Source: Acidobacteriota bacterium (GTDB taxonomy: Bacteria > Acidobacteriota > Vicinamibacteria > Vicinamibacterales > JAFNAJ01). Taken from it: 64,000 bases of DNA. A program made the translations under genes and the position numbers. Below, piece after piece: positions 58,304 to 64,000 of this stretch; within the stretch, counting starts at the first letter, position 1, and each line of letters starts with the position of its first letter. The notes beneath the pieces were generated by a model. That model saw only the letters and a program-made list of their open reading frames with translations. It was not told the DNA's origin and did not search any database. The stretch is taken from the NCBI GenBank assembly GCA_023384575.1, contig JAHDVP010000001.1:119138-183137 (forward strand), written 5' to 3'.

Positions 58304-58313
58304 TCAATATTGA
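58304..58313. promoter_or_regulatory. A+T-rich palindrome upstream of the TonB receptor gene
   Basis: TCAATATTGA is a perfect 10-bp palindrome 147 bp before the receptor ATG. It stands out from the GC-rich spacer and could be an operator half-site or promoter element; it does not match a full Zur box. Confidence 0.25.
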
Positions 58314-58433
58314 AACGATCGAGTCGAATGCGCTCACAGGTCCGTTCAGCCTGTCAGTCCACCGTTAGCCCGGCCCCAACGTCTGCGACCCGCCCACACG
58401 AAGGGGCGTGGAGGCGCCAGGGGAGCGCTGGAG

Positions 58434-58814
58434 CTAGACGGCTGACGGGTGGACCGAGGCGGGAGGCGGGGAGCGACCCGGGATCCCGAGGGCGACGTGC
58501 AGGTCGCCGAGCGAGACGGGCGGGAAGGCGACAGGGATCGACGGGGCGGCTCCGGCGGCACCAAGCGGTGGTCCGCTGCCAAGGAGACGGAACCCGCTCG
58601 CCCAATGGCAGACGACGCAGTGCTCGGTCTGCGAACACTCGAAGGAAAGGCCGACCGACGGCAGGGTGCTGGTGGTCGCCAACGCCGGGGGCGCGCACGT
58701 CGGGTCGTCGGCGCGGTCGTGGAGTACCGCCAGCGGGCCCAACGGGCCACCGAGCAACACGGCCATCAGAGCCGCGGCAACGCGCACGCGTGCAGACACC
58801 GCCTTCTTCGACAT
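58434..58814 (-). CDS. Small secreted Cys-rich protein upstream of the TonB receptor
   Basis: A 126-residue protein with a signal-like N-terminus (VAAALMAVLLGGPLGPLAVL). Cysteines C40, C60, C66 and C69 and H70 group around SQTEHCVVCHW. This resembles the DUF2946-type small proteins often encoded beside TonB receptors for metals, where a Cys/His cluster may bind copper or zinc. CVVCH also reads as a c-heme motif, but the protein lacks other cytochrome features. The C-terminal third is Pro-rich. It shares the strand with the receptor, 276 bp upstream of it. Confidence 0.65.
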   Translation of the reverse strand: MSKKAVSARVRVAAALMAVLLGGPLGPLAVLHDRADDPTCAPPALATTSTLPSVGLSFECSQTEHCVVCHWASGFRLLGSGPPLGAAGAAPSIPVAFPPVSLGDLHVALGIPGRSPPPASVHPSAV

Positions 58815-59020
58815 GGCTTGACCGACGAGTCAGATTATCGTCGCGGCCGCACGTACGTCAAGAATCCGACTCGACAGCGGGCGACCGAGCGCATCCAGCT
58901 CGGCCGGACGGGGCGCGCCGACCGTTCAACGGCCTCGTGTGGGGTGCTGTCGGGTCTCAGACTCATGCCGCCGCCGCTTCGGCCGATATCTGGCCTAAGG
59001 GCGACGTGTCGCCGCGAGGC

Positions 59021-59049
59021 TTTGCGGCCTTGTGCGGATCTGACACAAT
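59021..59049 (+). promoter_or_regulatory. Candidate promoter of the first HD-GYP gene
   Basis: TTTGCG (59021-59026) and CACAAT (59044-59049) are 17 bp apart, 35 bp before the ATG. Both hexamers match loosely. Confidence 0.35.
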
Positions 59050-59084
59050 GGCCGGGACATTTCCGGCCGAGGCCTTGACAGCGC

Positions 59085-61499
59085 ATGGCTCAGCCCCTCC
59101 CTCCCGTCGGACGCATCTACGTGGCCGCGGTCATCGCGCTCGGTGGCGCGGCCATCGGTCACTCGGGGTTCGTGGTCGCCCAGACAGCGATCAGCCCGAT
59201 GTGGCTCGTGCTGCTCGCGCTGACGATGTTCAGCAGCACGTTCAGCATCAAGATCCCTCACGCCTCGACCACCATTTCCGTCTCCGAGACGTTCGTCTTC
59301 ATCTGCGCGCTGCTGTTCGGTCCGGCGCCAGCCACGATCGTCATCGCGATCGACGGGCTCGTCATGTCGTGCTGGCGGCGGCATCGCCGCCTGCACCAGG
59401 TGCTGTTCAACACGACGGAGCCGGCGCTCTCGATCTTCGTGGCGGCGCACGTGTTCTTCGCCATGACGGGCCTCGATCCGAACGCGGGCACGCCCATCAA
59501 CGTCGGGGAGCACTTCGGCGCGCTCGTAGCGTTCACCAGCACCTACTTCCTGCTCTCGAGCGGCCTCAACGCCCTGGTGGTGTCGATTCACCACCGCGCC
59601 CCGCTCTGGCCGATCTGGCGGCAGCATTTCGGATGGGTGCTCTTGAACTACTTCGGCGCGACGTCGGTCGCGGCGCTCCTGGTGCACAACACGAGCGACT
59701 TCAACTTCGTCGCGCTCGGCGTCGTGGTCCCGCTGCTCGTCATCTCGTACCTCACGTTCAAGACGTCGATGGCCCGCGTGGAGGACGCAAACAGCCACCT
59801 GGCGCAACTGAACAAGCTGTACCTGTCGACGATCGAGACTCTGGCGATGGCCGTCGACGCGAAGGACCAGATCACGCACGGGCACATCCGCCGCGTGCAG
59901 GCGTACGCGGTCGGTCTCGCCAAGGCGATCGGCCTCTCGGACGACGTCCAGCTGAAGGCGCTCGAGGCCGCGGCCCTGCTGCACGACATGGGGAAGCTGG
60001 CCATCCCCGAGCACATCCTGAACAAGCCGGGCAAGCTGTCGGCGGCCGAGTTCGAGAAGATGAAGAAGCACGCCAGCATCGGTGCGGACATCCTCTCGGC
60101 CATTGAATTCCCCTACCCGGTCGTCCCGATCGTCCGGCACCATCACGAGCGGTGGGATGGCAAGGGGTACCCGCAGGGACTCGCCGGCGCCGAGATCCCG
60201 ATCGGTGCGCGCATCCTGTCGGTCGTCGATTGCTTCGACGCGCTGACCTCAGACCGCCCCTACCGCCGCGCGCTCTCGGACGACGAAGCGATGCAGGTGC
60301 TGCTCGACGACCGCGGCACCGCCTACGACCCGCTCATCGTCGACACGTTCGCGCGCGTACACCGGGACATCGCGCCGCGCGAGGTGGACTTCGGCCCGCA
60401 GCGCGACACGCTCCACGAGATCGCCACCGTCGCGACGCCGTCGCCGCCACCCGCGACGGGGGCCGACCCTTTTGACGAGGCCGAGCCGGCGGTCGCACCG
60501 ATCTTCGATTCGCTGCACGCCTTCTCGGCCCAGTCGCTGCTCACGGACGCCGCGGAGGAAGTGGGCCGGCAGCTGCGCCTCCTGACACCGGCGGCGGCCT
60601 CGGTGTTCTTCATTCACGACGCGCAGACGGCCGAGCTCGTCGCGGCGCACGCGTCGGGGCCCGACGCTGCGATGCTGCGGGGCCTGAGGATCTCGATTGG
60701 CGAGCGGGTCTCGGGTTGGGTCGCGGCGCACCGGCGGACCATCGTCAACTCCGATCCGGTGCTCGATCTCGACACTCCTGGCGATCCCTTCACGTGTGCG
60801 TATCGCAGCTGCCTGAGCACGCCGCTCGTTGGCGCCGACGGTCTCGTGGGGGTGCTGACGCTCTACGCCACCACCGGGCAGGCGTTCACCGACACGGACC
60901 GACGCATCGTCGAGCAGCTCGCGCGCCCGCTGGCGCACCTCGTCCGCGGGGCGCTCGAATTCGAGAAGGTGCAGCAGGTGACCGGGACCTGCGCCATCAG
61001 CGGCCTGCCCGAGTTCGCGACCACGATCTCGGCGGCGAGCGTCTGCCCGCACCCGGTGGCCGCCATCGCCCTGTACATCACCGCGCCCGCCGACGCCGTG
61101 CCCGACGATCTCCCGGAGCAGTGGCTGGCGCGCGCGGCCGTCGCGCTGCGACGCGACTTCCGCGTCACCGACGGCCTGTATCGCGATGGCAGGAACGGAC
61201 TGCTCGCCGTGTTGCCGCACGCCAACGAGATGGCCGCCCTGGCCATCGCCGATCGGGCGCGCGATCGCCTGCTCGACGCGCTGGCCTCGGGACCGGCCAG
61301 CGTCGGAAGGACGGTGACGCTCGAGATCGGCGTGGCGACCTCGCCGGCCGACGGTGACCGGATCGGCCTCGTGATCGAGGCGGCGCAGCGGCGGGCCCGC
61401 CCGGTCGGGTACGACCAGGTCGAACGCGGGGCGACGGAGTCGCCTCGCCAGGCGATGCTCTTCGAGGACCGGGAACTGCGGATCGTCCGGGCATCGTAA
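59085..61499 (+). CDS. Membrane HD-GYP protein with GAF and degenerate GGDEF-like domain
   Basis: An 804-residue signalling protein. The N-terminal 225 residues hold six or seven membrane helices. HD-GYP follows (about 245-425): THGHIRRV, H300-D301 and K304 in LLHDMGK, and HHHERWDGKGYP are all present, so c-di-GMP phosphodiesterase activity is plausible. A GAF-like domain (about 480-625) comes next. The last domain (about 645-790) has GGDEF topology but YRDGRNGLLAVLP where the active motif should be, so cyclase activity is unlikely. A related protein is encoded 106 bp downstream. Confidence 0.9.
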   Translation: MAQPLPPVGRIYVAAVIALGGAAIGHSGFVVAQTAISPMWLVLLALTMFSSTFSIKIPHASTTISVSETFVFICALLFGPAPATIVIAIDGLVMSCWRRHRRLHQVLFNTTEPALSIFVAAHVFFAMTGLDPNAGTPINVGEHFGALVAFTSTYFLLSSGLNALVVSIHHRAPLWPIWRQHFGWVLLNYFGATSVAALLVHNTSDFNFVALGVVVPLLVISYLTFKTSMARVEDANSHLAQLNKLYLSTIETLAMAVDAKDQITHGHIRRVQAYAVGLAKAIGLSDDVQLKALEAAALLHDMGKLAIPEHILNKPGKLSAAEFEKMKKHASIGADILSAIEFPYPVVPIVRHHHERWDGKGYPQGLAGAEIPIGARILSVVDCFDALTSDRPYRRALSDDEAMQVLLDDRGTAYDPLIVDTFARVHRDIAPREVDFGPQRDTLHEIATVATPSPPPATGADPFDEAEPAVAPIFDSLHAFSAQSLLTDAAEEVGRQLRLLTPAAASVFFIHDAQTAELVAAHASGPDAAMLRGLRISIGERVSGWVAAHRRTIVNSDPVLDLDTPGDPFTCAYRSCLSTPLVGADGLVGVLTLYATTGQAFTDTDRRIVEQLARPLAHLVRGALEFEKVQQVTGTCAISGLPEFATTISAASVCPHPVAAIALYITAPADAVPDDLPEQWLARAAVALRRDFRVTDGLYRDGRNGLLAVLPHANEMAALAIADRARDRLLDALASGPASVGRTVTLEIGVATSPADGDRIGLVIEAAQRRARPVGYDQVERGATESPRQAMLFEDRELRIVRAS

Positions 61500-61605
61500 A
61501 CGGGTAGGCGCGTCTCACCCCAGCCGACGAGCCTATCGTGCAGCGTGGCGCGACGCCACCGACCAGACGCCGCCTCGTCACGGTTCGAGGTGGACGCCGA
61601 GCCCC

Positions 61606-63435
61606 ATGGATCCGTCGATTCCAGGACATCCCGCTGGCCGTCCGGCCCCCGGCACGGGGCGCAACCGCCCCGAGCCGGATGTCCGCGCGACCGACGCCGA
61701 GCGGATCGCGGCGCTCGAGGCGGCGCTCGCCACCGAGCGCGAAGTGGTCGCCCGGCTCGTGCGGGCGATCGACGCCAAGTACCAGGTGGAACCGGATCGG
61801 GCGGCGACGCTCGTCCGGCTCACAGAAGCGCTCGGCCGCGCGGCGGGCCTCGACCGCGCCGACCTCGAGGCGCTGCGGTCGGCAGCTCTGCTCCACGACG
61901 TCGGCCAGCTCGTGGTCCCGGTGGCGACGCTCGCCAAGCCGGGGCCGCTCTCGGCCGACGAGTTCGCGCAGGTGCGCCTCCACCCCCGCGTCGCTGCCGA
62001 ACTGCTCGCTGACATCCCTGGCGCCGCCGCCATCGCGGCGATCGTCCGGGCCCATCACGAGCGCTGGGACGGGCTGGGCTACCCGGATGGCCTGCGCGGT
62101 GAGGCCATTCCGCTCGGCGCGCGGATCCTCGCGGTCGTCGATGCCTTCACCGCGATGATTCGGCCGCGCCCGCACCGCGATGCCCGCTCGCGGGCCGCCG
62201 CCGCCGCGGCCCTGCAGCACGAGGCCGGCAAGGCCTTCGATCCCACCGTCGTGACCTGCTTCCTCGAGCTGCTGTCCCGGCTGCCGACTTCATCGGAGGA
62301 CGGGGGGGTGTCGCCGACCGCTCGAGGCGAGCGCGCCTGCACGATGATCGCGCAGGCCCATCGAGAGAACGTGGCCTTCCATGAGCTGGCCTACGCCCTC
62401 GGATCGAGCCTCGACCTGCCTCACGCGATCGCCACGATCTCCGAGACGCTCGTCCCGATCCTGCCGCACGAGACCTGCGCCCTCTTGATGCCCGACCGTC
62501 ACGGCGCCTTGCGATGCCGCGCGGCCCACGGCATGGACGCCGACCGCCTGGCACAGGCGGTCTGGCCGGCCGATTCTGCGGTGACGCAGCAACTCCTGCA
62601 GCAGCGCCGCGTCGTGTCGTACGCCGACGACGACGGGTCGGGGCCCGATGGCCTGGCCGGCCGTTCGGGTGCGGCTTCGGCCGTCCTCGTTCCGCTCTGC
62701 GGCTCCGCAACCCCTGTCGGGGCGTTCGGAGTCTTCTCGCGTGCACCGGCCGCCTTCTCGGCCGATCACGAGCGCGTGCTGCTGCACGTCTGCGAGAACT
62801 TCGCGGCGCGTCTGATCAACGTGCTGCACTTCGAACAGGCCCGCGAGGATGCCCTGACCGACGCCCTGACGGGGTTGCCCAACACGCGTTTCCTGTCGAT
62901 GCACCTCACCCAGGAACTCGCGCGGGCGACACGGCAGCGATCGCAGCTGGCGCTGCTCGTGATCGATCTCGACGACTTCAAGCGGGTGAACGACACCGAT
63001 GGCCACGCGATGGGCGACCGGCTGCTCGTCGAGGTCGCGCGAGCGCTCGAGGCCTCGGTGCGCCCCTATGACGTGTGCGCGCGCTATGCGGGCGACGAGT
63101 TCGTCGTGATGCTGCCCGAGTGCGGGCCGGACGAGGCCGGGGAGCGGCAGCACGAACTGGCCGCCGCCATCGCACGCGTGCGGGTCCACGTGGCAGCGGG
63201 TCGCGTGATTTCGGTCACGGCCAGCGTGGGAGCGGCGGTCTTCCCCGACGATGGCGACCGGTACGAGGATCTGCTGCAGGTGGCCGACCGGCGCATGTAC
63301 TCCAGCAAGACCACCACCAAGGCGCACCCAACGCCCCTGCCGGCCCTGCCGCCGCTGCCGGCACGTCGGGAGGAGCCATCGATCGAGGTGGTGCTCGATC
63401 GGTGGTTGAGGGACATCCGGCAGCGGGTGCAGTGA
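61606..63435 (+). CDS. Soluble protein with degenerate HD-GYP, GAF and intact GGDEF
   Basis: A 609-residue protein repeating the domain order of its neighbour without membrane helices. The HD-GYP part (about 45-225) keeps H97-D98 and HHERWDGLGYP but has HDVGQ instead of HDxGK and VEPDRAATLV where the first conserved His is expected, so it is probably not an active phosphodiesterase. GAF follows (about 255-405). The C-terminal GGDEF domain is intact: AGDEF at 495-499, DLDDFKRVNDTDGHAMGD and an RPYD inhibitory-site motif at the right distance. It is therefore likely a feedback-inhibited diguanylate cyclase. Confidence 0.92.
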   Translation: MDPSIPGHPAGRPAPGTGRNRPEPDVRATDAERIAALEAALATEREVVARLVRAIDAKYQVEPDRAATLVRLTEALGRAAGLDRADLEALRSAALLHDVGQLVVPVATLAKPGPLSADEFAQVRLHPRVAAELLADIPGAAAIAAIVRAHHERWDGLGYPDGLRGEAIPLGARILAVVDAFTAMIRPRPHRDARSRAAAAAALQHEAGKAFDPTVVTCFLELLSRLPTSSEDGGVSPTARGERACTMIAQAHRENVAFHELAYALGSSLDLPHAIATISETLVPILPHETCALLMPDRHGALRCRAAHGMDADRLAQAVWPADSAVTQQLLQQRRVVSYADDDGSGPDGLAGRSGAASAVLVPLCGSATPVGAFGVFSRAPAAFSADHERVLLHVCENFAARLINVLHFEQAREDALTDALTGLPNTRFLSMHLTQELARATRQRSQLALLVIDLDDFKRVNDTDGHAMGDRLLVEVARALEASVRPYDVCARYAGDEFVVMLPECGPDEAGERQHELAAAIARVRVHVAAGRVISVTASVGAAVFPDDGDRYEDLLQVADRRMYSSKTTTKAHPTPLPALPPLPARREEPSIEVVLDRWLRDIRQRVQ

Positions 63436-63471
63436 GCCCGGGATGCGGCGGTACACCCGCCCGCCGCGGCG

Positions 63472-64000
63472 TCAGCGCGCGGGACCGAGCACGAGGGCGT
63501 TGATCAGCAGCAACTGCGTCGCCTCCGTGAAGGCCCGGAAATTCGGGTCCTCGGCGAACGCCACCACGTGTCCCCGGCCCATCGGCTGATACACCAGGTA
63601 CGCCTTCTGCGCGAGCTGGTCGCCGGCTTCCGGCCACACGAGACCACCGGCGACGAGCCGATCCTTCACCTCGTAGACCCCGACGTTGCGTCCCTTGTCG
63701 AGCGTGATCGGCGTGAACACGCGCGCGCCATCGACGATGGCCTGAATCTGGCCATCCGATCCCGCCGAGAGCCAGTGCTCGGTGTCGAGCACCACCCGCA
63801 CCATGGCGCCCGGCGTGCGCTCGGGCCGTTCGCGTTCGGGTTGCACGACCTCGCTGAGGTCGATCGGTTGCGAGGGGGGATCGGCCCTCTTCTGATCGCG
63901 ATCGGACGGGTCGACCTCAGGTCGCCCTCCCCGCAGCTCGGTCGTGGTCGCGAGCAGCCCGACGTTCTCGCGGGAGGCCCAGCGCGAAGCTTCGCCGAGC
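63472..64000 (-). CDS. C-terminal part of an M14-like peptidase, cut by the window edge
   Basis: The frame runs open from the right edge to a stop at 63472, giving about 176 residues of a longer protein. WASRENVGLLATTTE and MGRGHVVAFAEDPNFRAFTE resemble the C-terminal amidotransferase-like domain of large M14 carboxypeptidases such as that at 40009 (GRVVLFAGNPCYRWQNHGEF there). The catalytic part lies outside the window. A GTG at 63844-63846 could look like a start, but the open frame and sequence continue beyond it. Confidence 0.6.
   Translation of the reverse strand, partial: LGEASRWASRENVGLLATTTELRGGRPEVDPSDRDQKRADPPSQPIDLSEVVQPERERPERTPGAMVRVVLDTEHWLSAGSDGQIQAIVDGARVFTPITLDKGRNVGVYEVKDRLVAGGLVWPEAGDQLAQKAYLVYQPMGRGHVVAFAEDPNFRAFTEATQLLLINALVLGPAR

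Noticed and set aside
54588-58313. Open frame of 1241 codons on the plus strand
   Set aside because: It is an alternative frame of the dipeptidase gene and the complement of the TonB receptor gene, both of which have clear motifs.
58434-58814. c-type cytochrome because of CVVCH
   Set aside because: One CxxCH in a short Pro-rich protein with extra cysteines and no conserved distal ligand; a metal-binding role beside a TonB receptor fits better.

Overview
The window is very GC-rich chromosomal DNA with few intergenic gaps and no RNA gene, CRISPR array, prophage or insertion sequence that I can recognise. Its gene mix suggests an Acidobacteriota member, most likely of the class Vicinamibacteria: Ser/Thr kinases fused to TolB-like and TPR regions, a CadC-like winged-helix/TPR regulator, many secreted peptidases, and a compact arginine operon. 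This assignment is an inference from gene content; no rRNA or other decisive marker is present.

Layout. 1-2.9 kb (minus): two ABC-2 permeases without their ATPase. 3.3-4.1 kb: an orphan LytTR response regulator. 4.2-9.6 kb: a soluble Ser/Thr kinase, a divergent secreted S9 peptidase and a stand-alone cyclic-nucleotide-binding-fold protein. 9.7-11.3 kb (minus): fabI and a zinc-ribbon protein with a long basic tail. 11.6-20.9 kb: the arginine regulon, with argR-argG-argH on the minus strand and argC-argB-argD-argA-argJ-argF plus a 73-codon gene on the plus strand. The two arms diverge from a 146-bp region holding two convincing promoters and two ARG-box-like palindromes. 20.9-26.8 kb: a membrane winged-helix/TPR regulator, a secreted lipase-like protein with Ig-like repeats, and a Tat-exported class V aminotransferase. 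26.9-33.8 kb (minus): a small membrane protein, hydantoinase A and B subunits, an MFS carrier and a duplicated secreted protein carrying an in-frame palindromic DNA repeat. 33.9-35.0 kb: PCu(A)C and SCO1 copper-delivery proteins. 35.0-35.5 kb: a repeat-rich spacer. 35.5-39.8 kb (minus): PAS kinase, CheY-like regulator, hybrid kinase and a solitary DGQHR-domain protein. 40.0-45.8 kb: an M14 peptidase and a membrane Ser/Thr kinase with a TPR-like region. 46.1-51.8 kb: a penicillin acylase with an unusual beta-propeller-like tail, an OsmC protein, a Pro-rich secreted protein and a D-cysteine desulfhydrase-like enzyme. 51.9-54.5 kb: a Feo ferrous-iron operon behind a Fur-like box. 54.6-58.8 kb: an M19 dipeptidase, then a TonB receptor with a His/Asp-rich loop and a small Cys-rich secreted protein. 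59.1-63.4 kb: two consecutive HD-GYP/GAF/GGDEF proteins with reciprocal degeneration. The right edge holds the C-terminus of a second M14-like protein.

How the genes work together. The arg genes cover glutamate to arginine apart from carbamoyl-phosphate synthesis; plus-strand start and stop codons overlap, implying translational coupling. Metal handling recurs: Feo for Fe(II), PCu(A)C/SCO for copper delivery to cytochrome oxidase, and a putative Zn/Cu TonB receptor. Secreted hydrolases (S9, two M14, M19, S45, lipase-like) suggest life on peptides and other polymers. I saw no defence system or clearly new multi-gene machine. The most original items are the paired HD-GYP proteins, the DGQHR gene in a signalling cluster, the acylase fusion, the 73-codon arg-operon gene and the palindromic repeat inside a coding region.
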